Assembly (NCBI GenBank): GCA_947471745.1
Contig: CANJKZ010000822.1
Location: 405,001 to 469,000, forward strand
Length of the DNA stretch: 64,000 nucleotides
Source of the DNA: Closterium sp. Naga37s-1
Taxonomy: Eukaryota; Streptophyta; Zygnematophyceae; Desmidiales; Closteriaceae
Reading direction: 5' to 3'
Shown here: positions 1 to 12,000 of the stretch, piece after piece
How positions within the stretch are numbered: position 1 is the first letter of the stretch
Layout of the letters: every line of letters begins with the position of its first letter
Position numbers and translations under genes: made by a program
Notes under the pieces: model-generated
Seen by the model: only the letters and a program-made list of their open reading frames with translations
The model's database searches: none
Told to the model about the DNA's origin: nothing

Positions 1-763
1 TCCCCCACCTGGGGCGAACATTGTCGATGGCATGTGGATTTTCAGGGTGAAGCGGCCACCGGGTTCTCCGCCTGTCTTCAAGGCGCGTTACGTTGCTCGA
101 GGCTTTAGTAAGCGATAGGGAGTTGACTACTTTCAGACCTTCTCCCCTACCCCGAAGATGACCACTCTTCGGGTGCTGCTGTACGTCGCCGCTCAGCGTG
201 ACTACGAGCTTCACTCTCTTCACTTCAGCACAGCCTTCCTACAGGGCAGCTAAGAGGGTGATGCGCTACTTGTGCAGTATGTCGGGCATGGGGCTCGTGC
301 TTGGAGGACGGGGTCCAGTTGTCCTCACTGGTCACGCAGACGCTTCTTGGGTTAACGACTTGGCTACGCAGCGGTCGTCACAGGGTTACACCTTCAGCCT
401 TGGCTCCGGTTCGGTTTCGTGGCGGTCTACCCGCTCGTCTTCTGTTCTCAGCTCCAGCTGTGAGGCTGAGATCTACGCAGGGGCCATGGCTGCACAGGAG
501 CTACGCTGGCTCAGCTACCTGCTGATCGACCTGGGCGAGGCGCCTCGTTCTCCTCCAGTTCTGTACGTCGACAACAAGGCAATGCTTGCCTTGTGTCGCG
601 AGCAGAGACTGGAGCACATAACGAAGCACATCGCTCTTCGCTACTTCCTTGCTTGAGAGTTGCAGCAGCGTGGTCAGCTTCGTCTTGTTCACGTGGCCTC
701 TCAGGCCAACACTGCTGATATCTTTACCAAGGCACTTCAGCCTTGTGATCATCAGCGGTTTTG
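1..763 (+). pseudogene. Decayed Ty1/copia pol fragment (RT start joined to RNase H)
   Basis: The + strand encodes pieces of a copia reverse transcriptase (VDGMWIFRVK, FKARYVARGF, then STAFLQG near 225-250). An internal deletion removes the central RT including the YVDD region. The frame then resumes as the copia RNase H domain (AKRVMRYL, GHADASWVND, RSSQGYTFSLGSG, SCEAEIYAG, then TADIFTKALQP, ending at a stop near 763). Stop codons at about 117 and 252 and another at 654-656 break the frame, so it is a non-functional remnant. It resembles the RNase H part of the intact element at 11.7-16.9 kb but is a different copy. The fragment is cut by the window edge. Confidence 0.85.
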
Positions 764-1247
764 AACTGTTCTAGGCCTTGTGCCCACTTGGCCTCACTTG
801 CTCACTTCTTGACTTTGCTTGTACTGTGATCTCTATATACATATACCTGCATGCTCACACTTGCTAGGTTGTGATCACTGTCTTGCTTATTCTGCTTTAT
901 ATAACTCTGCATGTGAACTGGCCTTGTGGCCGCTTGCTTGTGCTCGGATGCGTGGTGACGTCGTGATCCACCATGAGCTTGTTTTTCTCTTCTTGACTGG
1001 TCTTGTGACCTCTTGTTCTCCCCCACTTTGCCTATGGGGGTTTGTCAAACTTATATGCTATAGTCTGTGTAGGCTGTAGCGGGGTAGACAATATGGGGTA
1101 CAACACTTTTAGGTTTACTACTTGTACCCACCTGCTTCCTAGTCCATTCATTCACTCGTACTATTCTCACAGTCATTTCATGGTTAGCTTCAGTCTAGGC
1201 GCCGAAGCTATGTCGTGGATGTCCTTCCGCTCGTCATCATCGTCGCC
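764..1247 (+). other. Probable retrotransposon 3' untranslated/LTR remnant
   Basis: This non-coding stretch directly follows the copia RNase H fragment. It is T-rich with repeated CTTG/TTGTG phrases and has no convincing ORF. A phrase here (TTGACTGGTCTTGTGACCTC, about 992) recurs in diverged form near 1980, after the second copia fragment, so both may be tails of the same element family. I could not define LTR ends. Confidence 0.4.
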
Positions 1248-1249
1248 TA

Positions 1250-1692
1250 CCATATTTACCCGGCTAATGGACCCCCAAAAATTATGACCCCCGGGTCGTT
1301 AAGTGGGGGGGGGTCTAATCCTATCTCCACTTTCGTATTAGACCCCCCTTTTTGTAATGCTTCCCGGATTCGACCCCCCTAACTGTAGACACGTGAATTT
1401 TGGTCGAAATTGTAGCGAGACACACTACCTGAGGGTAGCGCAAACAGTGATATGACTCGAGCAAGTGTCCACGTGCTCTTTGCGTCAGCGTATGGTCACG
1501 ATTCTCCAGACGCGATATTCAAATCGCGTTCTTTGATGTTCAAACACGCGTGTTCAACATGTATAAAAGTCAAATATAGACATAGGATTAGACCCCGAGT
1601 CTATTAAACCCCCCCCCCAGTTAATAGACCCCCCCCTCATTTTTTCCCAATGTAGGATTAGACCCCCGTGTCTATTAGGCCGGTAAATACGG
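1250..1692. mobile_element. MITE with TA target duplication (443 bp)
   Basis: The ends are inverted repeats: CCATATTTACCCGGCTAAT on the left and the complement of ATTAGGCCGGTAAATACGG on the right. They differ at a few positions. Both ends are flanked by TA (1248-1249 and 1693-1694). There is no coding capacity. The interior has several repeats of a GGATTAGACCCCC phrase in both orientations. TA duplication plus short inverted repeats suggests a Tc1/mariner-type (Stowaway-like) non-autonomous element, but the family is not certain. It sits between two decayed copia tails. Confidence 0.75.
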
Positions 1693-1754
1693 TAGCTATG
1701 CCCGGTCTTCTTCACTGATAACATGACAATGATAATATTTTGTTATGAGCTTGA

Positions 1755-1910
1755 GGGCAGGGCGAAGCACATCTAACTGCAGTACTTCTTGCTTCGTGAG
1801 ATGTAGCAGCATGGCTAGGCACACGTAGTACTTTTGGCCTAGAGGCCAACACCACTTATATCTTCGTTTAAGCGCTCTCGTCTTGTAATCATCACCGGCT
1901 CTGCACACAG
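1755..1910 (+). pseudogene. Second decayed copia 3' end
   Basis: This segment is recognisably homologous to 600-770: matching runs cover the end of RNase H and the 'ANTADIF' tail (gaagcacatc, acttcttgcttcgtgag, tgtagcagcatgg, ggccaacacc, cttgtaatcatca). It is more degenerate than the first copy and has in-frame stops. It lies just beyond the TA-flanked MITE, so it is a second relic of the same retrotransposon family. An open frame on the opposite strand here is a shadow. Confidence 0.6.
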
Positions 1911-3387
1911 CTTGGTATTGTCCCAGCATGACCTTACGTTTCAAGATATTTGGCTCAGTGGTTCTATCTCGTTTTACTTTTTGACTGGTCTTGCGACATT
2001 TCGTATAAGAAGCTAGGCTAGTAGTATTGGGCTAAGTAGTACCTCACATATTGTCTTGTTTATACTGTATGGCCTTGTAGTCTCTTGGCTTAGCGGCTGG
2101 CTGGTAGTGCCGCCTGAGCTGTTTCTTCTTTTTTAAGGGGCTGCCCATTACATAACAGAAAGGGTGTGCCAACATACGTTTATACGTTTGCATGTATTTT
2201 TTTTGGCTGGGTTGCACTGTAGATGGTACAAGCGCGTAGTGGCGCGGCAGGCGGGGGCAGCAGTTGCGCGGACGGAGCAGCGGCGCGGGGGGGAGTAGGA
2301 CGCAACGGTAGGCACGCGGCAGGGTGGCATCAGGACACGAGGGGTTGCGGCAGAGAGGGTTGCGACTTGGCATAGAGAAAGCCGCAACGAGGAGCTAGTA
2401 GGGCCGCTAGAGGGTATGAAGACGTCAGAGGAGGAGAGGGAGGAGGGGGGGGGGGGTGGGGGGCGCTAGACGCTAGTGGGGACACACGAGGGGGCAGTGA
2501 GGGCACGAGGGTCGCTAGGGAGGTTGGGGGGCGGAGGCGAAAAACCTTACCAAATATGATACCATCTCAGCGACTAAAAGAATGGCCCATGTTGGCTAAC
2601 GAAGCCTACATTTTATCGAACAACTCCACCTAGCCTACAAAGTGCATATAAAAATTGTTGAATATTATGTTGATCTGTGTGGGGGTGTCATTTTTAGCTA
2701 CTGCAAGTTTTGTTGGTGACAGTCAAGACCGAATGTGGATCATTTGCATTTTGCGTTTAATTGGTATAAGTCCACCTATCTGTGGTGTTTTGCATGTTCA
2801 TATATGTTTTTCTGTAAGAGTGCATTGAGCGCGTGTGGGCCACTCTGCGAGCCCTTCCAGTGTCAACGCGATTGACTGTATGTGTCGCTTCTGTCCCTTC
2901 TGCAACCCATGACATTCATGTACGTCATTTTGTCACGTTGTGCACAAGAAAGTGTGGGAGACAAGTGGATTTTAGTTGATTGGTCCCAAAAATAGGACTG
3001 CTTGTGGCTGAACCACAAGAGGGGTCGCCGCTAAGTGTAACCGTTCCTCTCAGGTTTAGATAAACGCTGGGGATTCGCACGACACATCGACGACGGCTTC
3101 GTCAGACGCAAAAGAGCAAATTCAATTGAATTGTACGGGGAAGGGGAGGACGGAAGGAGTGGAGGACGAATCAATTGTTGTCAAGCCAGCATACACGCAG
3201 CGTGCACATTTTCTGACAGCTCTCCATGCCAAGGTTTTCTTTGGCACCACAGAAAAGACATCCATGCAGCAGTGAACGAAAGTCGGGAAAGCCCGTTTCA
3301 TTCAACTGACCCGCCCAACGTCTCCTCGCCCACCACAAAGCTGAATTCAAAGCTCTCTTCATGATCAAGCTTTCACTCCCCCATGTC
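1911..3387. other. Non-coding, G-rich to AT-rich intergenic DNA
   Basis: I see no supported gene. 2230-2540 is strongly G-rich on the + strand with runs of 10 or more G near 2440-2460, so G-quadruplex formation is possible. 2560-3100 is AT-richer with no coding signature. Short open frames at 3131-3368 show no recognisable domain. Confidence 0.4.
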
Positions 3388-3390
3388 TAA

Positions 3391-3853
3391 GGGCGTGTCC
3401 AGCGCGTACATTTACAGTTCATAAACCCATTCAGTTACCACATTTCCCATTGTAACACTGCATTTTACAAAAAGGTTGGACACGATCAGCTTCCGTTCAC
3501 AAGACGGCACGCCCGCTGCGCGTACGACGAATCGTCTAACACACGTTACTGGAATCAGTGTGCGCGCGAACAAGGGTACAGCATTGCGTCCTGCCCGCTA
3601 CAGTAATTTTCGTTCAAGCGTGGAATTTTCGCTTGTGCGTGAATTTCTGTGCGATGATAGACGAGGCAACCAGTTACCTCGTTTTCCACGAACTGTAGAA
3701 ATTTGTGTGCAGAGGGTTGTGTCCGCGCGCTGGAAGGCCCAATCCTTCGGACTCGACTCACCTTATATTCGTTTTTTGGTACAGTGAGATTTTTTGAGCC
3801 GGGAAACGTGTGAAGGTACTAATATTCCCAAAATGTACGCGCTGGACACGCCC
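3391..3853. mobile_element. PIF/Harbinger-type (Tourist-like) MITE, 463 bp
   Basis: There is a perfect 23-bp terminal inverted repeat, beginning GGGCGTGTCCAGCGCGTACA at 3391 and present as the reverse complement ending at 3853. It is flanked by the 3-bp target duplication TAA (3388-3390 and 3854-3856). A TWA duplication is the hallmark of PIF/Harbinger elements. There is no transposase inside. The near-perfect ends suggest recent insertion. Confidence 0.85.
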
Positions 3854-3856
3854 TAA

Positions 3857-4874
3857 GGGAACGTTCTGAGGGCTTCCCCCTGTCACCGTAGGAAACTCCT
3901 AGAATTGTCATCCCCCTTCAGACACCCAACCTTCCTGCTGAATTGTCATCCCCCTTCAACCCCTGAAGCATTGAGGTCAGCGCGAGGCGCCGCAAATGCA
4001 ATCCAACGCAACCACCTCGGCTCAACAGCCCCCGCCACGTTCAATGGAAAAATCTGTTGGCATCTCGGAAGTGAGACGGTGCAGTCGCCTCGCCAGCTCT
4101 TTCGACAACTGTCCAGCCCATGTCCACCCTCCTGCCATGGTCACACGTTCCTAGGACTGGTCCGCGCATAGAGAAAGAGAGCCACTGCTGCTCGCTTCGT
4201 CTTTTTATTCCCACACGTCACGTCAATCGGTCGTTCGCCGCCCAAGTTGCTCATGGTGCTCTTGTCACGTCGGCTGTCTCGAGAAGCTCAGGTGAAGGAA
4301 AATCCTCGATCTCATCGCAGAGTTAGTTTCCTCGAGGATTACATTCTGTGAAATCCAGAGTGACGTCCCCAGATCAGCCGAGCACCAATTATCGTCCACC
4401 CTTTCGTTCGCCTCGTGTTTCTGCATGCATGCAACTTCGGGGAGGCTGAAGAAAGGCAAAACCGTCGCTGTCACGTTCGCGAAGCGTTACGCACTCGATC
4501 GCTCAAACCCCGCCATGTTGGAGGCATAGGCGACTTCACGAACCCAGAGTAATAGTTTTTCTGTCGCTGCCTTCTCTTGGAGACTCCGCCAAACGTTCTA
4601 AAGCCAGGTTCTTGTAAAGTGACTCAGCAACCCCGAGGACTCCAAAACCTCGACGGGATCCTCGTTGTGGATAAGACGGGGAGAACACGTAAACTCTCTT
4701 TTCACACCTTATTGCACTCCGAGATTCTCGCCTTCTTGCTCCCAAACCCCATCCGCTCGCTTCCAATCCCATCCGCTCGCTTCCAATCTCATCCGCTCGT
4801 TGCATATCGTGCGGCCGTAGGACGTGGTAAGGCTTACTCGTTCCACCGGGCCGAGCGCATGCTCTGCCATCGAT
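3857..4874 (+). promoter_or_regulatory. Upstream region and probable 5' leader of the C2H2 gene
   Basis: No independent gene is supported. Near 3908-3965 the phrase TTGTCATCCCCCTTCA(A/G) occurs twice, 44 bp apart. At 4756-4800 the phrase ATCCGCTCGCTTCCAATC repeats about three times just before the gene. I cannot place the transcription start. Confidence 0.35.
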
Positions 4875-7177
4875 ATGTGTCCGCTTGCCGCTACCTTTCC
4901 GCCGCGCCTCCAAGATTTTCCCAAACCCTCGTCGGAAGATATCTCGGCGCGTACGATTGGACCAGCTCTTGACCCTTCAAGAACTCGGATAAACACGAAT
5001 CTTGATTCTCGCCGTTCCCGATCCCCATCACGTTCAGAGTCACGTTCTGAAGAGCTACTCAGCAGCCGTGTTACTAGCCGCAGCGGTCTCAGTTCTGAGC
5101 ATTCAGCAGGCAGCAGCGAGCGTGTGATTGAACCTCAAGTCTCATCGTCTCCCGACGTCGACAAGACCACTACTACTATCGTTTCCGAGCATTCAGCGAT
5201 CAAGCCGTTACCGCAAGCAATCAGCGCGAGCCGCTCTGTTTTAGCATCGACTGACACCGGCGTTTTCCTGCACGGTACCGGGTCCGCGTCGCCGTCTTTT
5301 TGTCACCCTCCCGATCAGTTATTAGGCGACGCGTCGGGGCCAAGTTACCTGATGACGTCACCCGAACGGATGGATGCGTTCGAAGCGCTGGTGCGAGCGT
5401 CGAGCCAAGAATTGCCGCTTCACGCGGCGCCGCATGCGGCGCTTCATGCAGAACCCGAGGAGAGTAAGCAGCGACCCGAATCTGCCGGCCAACGACCATA
5501 CGATATCTCTGCCGCCGCAACGGTGTCCGGGGAAGCAGCAGTCAGCAGTCCGTCTAAACCGTCTGTTCAGCCGCCGTCAGCAGACGTTCGACATGGCAGT
5601 CCAGCAGACGGCGACGCGGAAGTCAACGTCGACGTTGACGTTTCACAGAAATCTCCGTGGAAAGCGCCACGTCAAGACACCTCGAACGTTGCTATGAAGA
5701 CGTTAATCTCGAGGAAAAGCGTTGACGGAAAGACTGTTGGCGGAGAAAGTCCCACTGACGGCAGTCCGAAGGCGGATGTGAAAGCGAAAAGCGCGATTGA
5801 CGGCGGCGTTGGGAGCCCGCAGTTCAAGGTGAAGTGGGGAAACCTGACACCCGCAGATCTGCTGTTACTATTGAGTCCGACTGTAGCGAGCTCCGTTAAA
5901 GTGAAACCGACGGGTGGCGGTCCCTACGTCTGCGGCGTTTGCGATAAACGCTTTCCGTCGCTGAACTCGTTCAACGACCACGACCACTTCACTCACGGCA
6001 CACGTCTGCATGGTTCTCAGGTCGTGAACGATTTTTCGCTGGGCGACGCCGCTGGTTTGCCACGAGGCAGCAGGTCCGTTCGCAAGGGGAAAGGTGCGGC
6101 GGCGGCAGTTGCGGGAAGAATAAGGGAGCCAGTATTTGGCAGTACGGATCGGCTGTATGCGAGTCCACAGGGCGGCTCATATCGAATCAAACGGTTGAGG
6201 GCGGAGACATTTGAACACCCTGCGGCGGCAGATATGTCCGAGCGTGCAGGTTCGATCAGAAGCAAACGCTTAGGCTCGGCAATAGCGGATGGAAGCTGGA
6301 CTGTTCAAGACCAGGCTGGAGTGCGCGATGGAGACGCGACGGCGGGGGCTAAGCCCTCGGTTACGTCCCCTGTAGCAAGAGGTTATAAGTCTAAGCGGTC
6401 GAAAATAATTGCGATGGCTGTCGCGGCGGCATCTGCGTCGGACGCGCAGCCTCTCACGGCAGACGCGACGGCGGCAGACGGCCCGGCGGAAGGCGCGCAC
6501 TCGCCTGGCGCGCTTGAGAGGAGCAACGCGGAAGGGGAAGTGAAAGATGTTAGGGGCGAGAACGGCGCGAGGGCGGAAAATATGCAAGCTGGGATTGTCA
6601 GGAGAAGAGAGAAGGGCGGTGGGAAGATCACCTCGGAAAGGAAGGGGAAGTCGCCGCGAAGGGGCAGGATGACAGGGAAAAGGACAGAGTCAGTTCCAGG
6701 TTCGGCAGGAGGGGAGGCCCGAGCCTCCACTCTAGGTTCGGCTGAAGCTTTGGCGCTTCACGAAGAAGAGATTGGCAGAAACCGATCCGATCCTGAGGAT
6801 GTCTCTATTTCTGAGCTTCTTCGTGAGGGGAGGCAGAAGAGGAAGAGAACGGAGATGTCAGCATTAGAGGCAACCCAGCACTTAGCTAAGTGCCAAGCTT
6901 CCCGAGAGTCGTTGGAGAGGGGAGAGAAGAAAAGTCTGGCGCAATTTTCCCAGAGTTCCGGTTCTGCTATGGGGTCGAGCGGAGATCTGCTTAGTCTTAT
7001 AGCGAATCAGCAGCTAATGATGCAGCAGACGTTGCAGAAGCAGCAGGGGGTGAGGCAGTACCAGGAAGGGAAGCAGCCAGACGAGCGCAGGGAAGACTAT
7101 CAGCAAGATCAGCAGAAGCAGATACAACACCTGTCACTTCTGGAACAAATACAAGAGATGCTACAGCTGCAATTCCG

Positions 7178-7210
<33 letters not shown>

Positions 7211-8069
7211 GCAGGCGCCGCCGCCGCCGCCACAGCTGCTGCAGCAGCAGAATCCAAATCATCAGCAGCTTATAGAAACTCAATATATTCGTGCTCCCAA
7301 CATTTCGACTGCCCAAGCCTCCTCCCAAACCGTCCTCCGGTCTCTTCCCGGCGCGCCCACCCCCACCTCCAGAACCATCTCCCCACACCCGTCTCACATA
7401 AGCCCTGTTCCCTATGCCGCTCCCCCTTTCCGCACCCCTTCTGCCCATTCCCTTGCTCCCTCTCCTCCTCCACTCCCCCCTCCTCTCCAGGTTGCTTCAG
7501 CTGCTGCGTTTCCCGCCCGTTCCCCTGCTCCTGGCATTTCATACAGCTCATCCCACCTCCAGTCCTCCACTCCGTCGTATAGGCTTCAGTCCTTTATTCC
7601 TGCTGCGGGCGCGGAGTCATCAGCAGCAGCATCAGGTGCATCACAGGGCATGTGTGGACTATCCGGGGAGCATGCGCTGCGCAGTGCTCTTGTATCCGCT
7701 ATTGTGAGCAGGATAGAGCAGATGGTGGGGCAAGGGCAGACACAGGCTCAGGCTCAGCTGCTATCCCAGCTGCAGGCCGCACAGGCCCTGCTTGGTCAAG
7801 GAGAAATCAACGCAGGAGCAGAGCTGCAGATGAAGACGCTTGCGCGTGGTTTGATGATGCAGCTGCAAATTCCTGAACCAGCAACACCTCCCACAGCAGC
7901 AACTGCAGCAACAGCAGCAATAGCAGGATCAGCAGGAGCATGGGCTGGAGATTCAGGTGTTGCGAATGCATACCGTCAAGATGCACAGAACAATGGAGGG
8001 CACCAGCTGAATGGGGGCGGACATGGGTTCCGAGAAGTAACAGATCTGGATCTGGAACTGAGGCTTTAA
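4875..8069 (+). CDS. Large single-finger C2H2 protein with C-terminal EAR repression motif
   Basis: One uninterrupted exon gives 1064 residues from the ATG at 4875. The frame is open to 4824 without an upstream ATG. A single C2H2 finger lies near residues 352-372 (YVCGVCDKRF, then NDHDHFTHG). It has the C-x2-C-x12-H-x4-H pattern but lacks the plant QALGGH core. The rest is low complexity: basic stretches, a glutamine-rich part (about 675-790) with a pure Q run and adjoining prolines, and a Ser/Pro/Ala-rich C-terminus. The protein ends in LDLELRL, a canonical LxLxL EAR motif like that ending SUPERMAN-type repressors, which recruit TOPLESS co-repressors. I infer a nuclear transcriptional repressor. 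It is far longer than SUPERMAN/ZAT proteins (about 200-300 residues), so orthology is uncertain. Confidence 0.8.
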
Positions 8070-8291
8070 CCCCTTTTCAGTCGTTGACAAGGTTGACTTC
8101 TCTAACTGGTTACTGAATTTTTAATGCCTTACTAACATGATGGCTGGACTATTTTTCTTGCTTGTTTGCTTGTGTTTTTGCTTGTTATGATATAACTGTA
8201 TCATTATTACAAGCATAATTGAGAATTAGATGCATTGTAGATGCAACTAATACACTGCACAAAAAACACTGTGTTAGTGCTCCTTTTTCTT

Positions 8292-8806
8292 GGGAGAATA
8301 TGCCACAGGTAACCAACTCGGGACTCGATAACGTGAATGGTGAAAAAAAAACGCGTACGGTGTATTCGGTAAGCGGGGTCACGGATTCAGTCACTAACAA
8401 CAGGTAAGAAATCACGCGAATGGTCACACATGAAACTCCCGCCAAAAAAACTTGAAACTCAACAAAATTCCCGCTCGCGCCGAACCAATATGCGAACTTG
8501 TAAAAAAACAAAAACCCAATCGGAATCGGATGCGGTTTGAAAACGGATCAACCCTAAACACCTGGCGAGTTACGTGTTTAGGGTTGACCTTCCGAAAACG
8601 CATCCAGGTTCTTTTTGGGTTTCATTTTGTTTTGGCGGGAGTTTCATCTGTGACCATTCGCGTTTTTTTTTACCAGTTGATTGTGACTGATTCCGTGAAA
8701 CGCTTTATCAGTCGCGTGAAAACACCCTTTGCAGTGACCGTACCCTTCATTGTTTAAAAATAAATGTTTTTGAGTCCTATGATGGTTACGAATGGCATAT
8801 TTTCCC
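8292..8806. mobile_element. Foldback Mutator-like MITE with 9-bp target duplication
   Basis: Nearly the whole 515 bp is one imperfect inverted repeat. It starts GGGAGAATATGCCACAGG and ends with the complement of a GGGAAAATATGCC-type end. The centre is a hairpin around 8553-8590 (CAACCCTAAACAC on the left arm, GTGTTTAGGGTTG on the right). It is flanked by perfect 9-bp direct repeats CTTTTTCTT (8283-8291, 8807-8815), typical of Mutator-like elements. It has no coding capacity and lies in the 3' flank of the C2H2 gene. A related but diverged element is at 38880-39690. Confidence 0.85.
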
Positions 8807-9073
8807 CTTTTTCTTTCCCCTACTTCCTCAGTTCCTCCTTCTCTTATTGGAGAAACGCACATACGTAGACCCACCTGTACCATCACCATCCCACACCTCT
8901 TACTGCGACCAGACCTCTGTCCTCGCGAGTCGCCTTCCCGATCGCACGCTCCCTGTCGTCCGTTCCGCCGGATCCCCCGCTTTCCACTCTCGCCGTTCCG
9001 CTCCGCTTCCGCTCGCCGTGTATTCGCGCTCTACTTCCGTCCCGCCGGTCGCTCTTGTATCGAATCGTCACCC

Positions 9074-12000
9074 ATGGCTGCTCGCTCCAGCTCCCGCCTC
9101 ATCGCGCTCGCCGTACGTCGCTCGCAGCGAACCAAAGAGACATATTGTCGCCTTACAGGAAATGATTCATTGTCGTGTAGATTACAGTGCGCGTGGTGCG
9201 TTGGCGCGCTTAGATTCGACCGGGATCGAGTTTGAGATGCCTCGTGTGCAGTTTGTCGCGCCTCGACGCTTCGAGTCGGCTCAATACTCCTAGATGGTGC
9301 TTTGTTCGCATGCGACCGAGTGCTGAGACGTCGCGAAACTAGGCCTCATTTAGGTTAACCTTTCGTGCCGCGTTGCTGCCGTGATCCTCTGCTCTGCTCG
9401 GATGCGATCTGTGGGGTTACGAACGGGTGGTTATGCTTGTAGTGTAGGCTGTCTGTAGGACAATGCACGCTAAGCTGTCAGCCAAGTCTCCGATGAACCT
9501 AGCTGCGTGTGTGAGCCGAATTTAGAGGCGCATCGAAAATCGGTCTGTAGGGTTAGAGCTGAGTGGGGTAGATTTGTGTCGTCAGCTGTCAGCCGAGTTT
9601 CCGGGGAAGCTAACTGCCGGAGAACAAGACTCGAGATCTTCCGATCCTCGTCCCGATCCTTCGATCCTCAGCGTGCTTCCCACCACGACATTCGAGTCGA
9701 CTCAAAAGCCACGACATACCCCCTCCCTTCCCCCCACGCCTCCCTCCTTACCCCCATCCTACCCTCCCTCCTCTCCTCCCGTCCCCTTTCCACTCTTTCT
9801 TCAAATCCTCCCCCACTCCTCCCCTCGCTCCTCTCCTTGCTCTTTCCCTCACTCCTCCCCCTGCACCTTCCCCCATCCCTCCCCCTTCCCTTCCCCCCTT
9901 CCTCGTGTCCGCGCAACAGGGCAGGGCGGTGTCCGCAAGGCTCGCCCCTGCTGCGCCCGCATCCGCGCTACTCGCGGGGAATGTCGCCCGCGGATTCGCT
10001 ACTGCAGCTCCCGCTGAAGGTACGTACGCGCTTCCCACTCCCCATCCCCCTTCCCCCCCCTCCCACTCCCCGGCCTCATCACGTGTCGCACGTAGAAGTC
10101 AGTCATTCTTTCCCCCTCTCATCGTCCGCGTCGACGTTCCCCATCCCCACGTCCCCCACTCCTACCCCCCCTCCACGTCCCCCCCAACCACCACAGGATG
10201 CGGTGAAGGCGGCGTTTATCAAGCAGCAGGAGTCATTCCGGTCGTATCTGGAAGGTGCATTGAAGGTTTTTTTCCCCCTCTCACCTGCTCCTGCTAACCC
10301 CCCCATCCCCTTCTTTCTTTCCCTGCACCCACCTCCCCCTCTCCCCTCCCCAAGCCACCACCAGAGGATGTGGTGAAGGCGGCGTTTATCAAGCAGCAGG
10401 CGTCCTTCCGGTCATATCTGGAAGGTGCATTGGAGCTTTCTTTCCACCCACGTACCGTTCCTCCCGCTTTCCCCCCACCCCTCCTCTCCCCTCTCCAACC
10501 CAAACCACCACCAGAGGATGTGGTGAAGGCGGCGTTTATCAAGCAGCAGGCATCCTTCCGGTCGTATCTGGAAGGTCTCAAGAAGGTTTCCATCCCCATG
10601 GACGCTGCTGACGACAAGGCCACCAAGGCGTATGCTGCAGCCGTGAAGAACATCCGCGAGAGGTGAGTTTGAACTCACTTCATCCCTCAGCCCCCCTCAC
10701 CCCCCCCCTCCCGCTTCCTGTACCTCCTCCGTTCCCTCCCCCCACCTCATGATCTCCCCAGCCCCATCATCCCATCCTGGGCATCCCCTCATTCACCAAA
10801 AAGCTCTCCAACCTGTTCAAGTGAGCAGAGGAGGGATGCGCCTCTGCCATTCCCCCTGTTGCCCATATTCTAGCACTCCTGTGATCCGTCTTCCCCCCTC
10901 CCTCCCTCCCTCCCTCCCTCCCTCCCTCCCTCCCTCATCCCAGCCTAAGTCTTTGCTCATTTACCGACACGCTCGTCAACCTGCTCTAGTCAGCAGAGGA
11001 CTCTACCTTGCTCCTCTGTCGATCCCCCCGTCCTCTCATCCCCACCCCTTTCAATCCCTCCCCTCCCTTCCCCGCCCCTTCCCACCCCTCCCCACCCCAC
11101 CCCTCGCACCCCCGCTCATCCCAGCCTGGGCATCCCCTCATTCACGATACGCTCGCCAACCTGCTCTGGTCAGCAGAGGACTCCTTCCTGCTCCTCGGTC
11201 GGCCCCCCCCACTCATCCCCACCCTTTTTCAACCCCTCCCCTCCCTTCCCCGCCCCTCCCCACCCCGCGTCACCCCTCCCTCCCGCCCCTCCTCATCCCA
11301 GCCTGGGCATCCCCTCGTTCTCGGAGAAACTCTCCAACCTGCTCGAGTCAGCAGAGGAGGACTCTCCCATTGCCGTTCTTCTAGCACCTGTGACCCTTCT
11401 TTTCCTCCCCTCCCCTCCACTCCACCCCTCCCGCCCCTCCTCATCCCAGCCTGGGCATCCCCTCGTTCTCTGGAAAAACTCTCCAACCTGCTGGAATCTA
11501 GCGCGCCCCTCTTCTGCTCCCCCAGTCCCTCTCAACCCCTCCGCTCCCCACCCCTCCCCACTTCTCCTCTCCCCTCCTGGCCCCGCTTATCCCAGCCTGG
11601 GCATCCCCTCCTTCTCCAAGAAGCTCTCCAGAAGAGGGCTCCCTAGCACCCCTTTTCTGGTCCCCCTGTCCTTCTGATCCCCACCCCTCCCTACCCCTCC
11701 CTGTCGGCCAAGTTGGCCTCCGCCGCAATCTTCCGAACAGAAATGAGGCCTTGCTGGACGAGCTCGCGGATGAAGAAGTAGCGGAGCTCGATGTGCTTGG
11801 AGCGGGCGTGATAGACAGGATCTTGAGTGAGGTGGATGGTGCTGGCGTTGTCACACCAGAGAGTGGGGCACGGCTGGGGGGCGCCAAGCTCGGCAAGAAG
11901 AAAGCAGAGCCAGCGGGACTCCTGTGCGGCCATGGTGCCGGCGTAGAGCTCGGCCTCGCAGGTGGAGAGAGAAATGGCAGAGGAGCGGGTGGAGCGCCAG

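Noticed and set aside
4824..4874. Start of the C2H2 protein at 4824
   Set aside because: The codon there is GTG; the first ATG in frame is at 4875.
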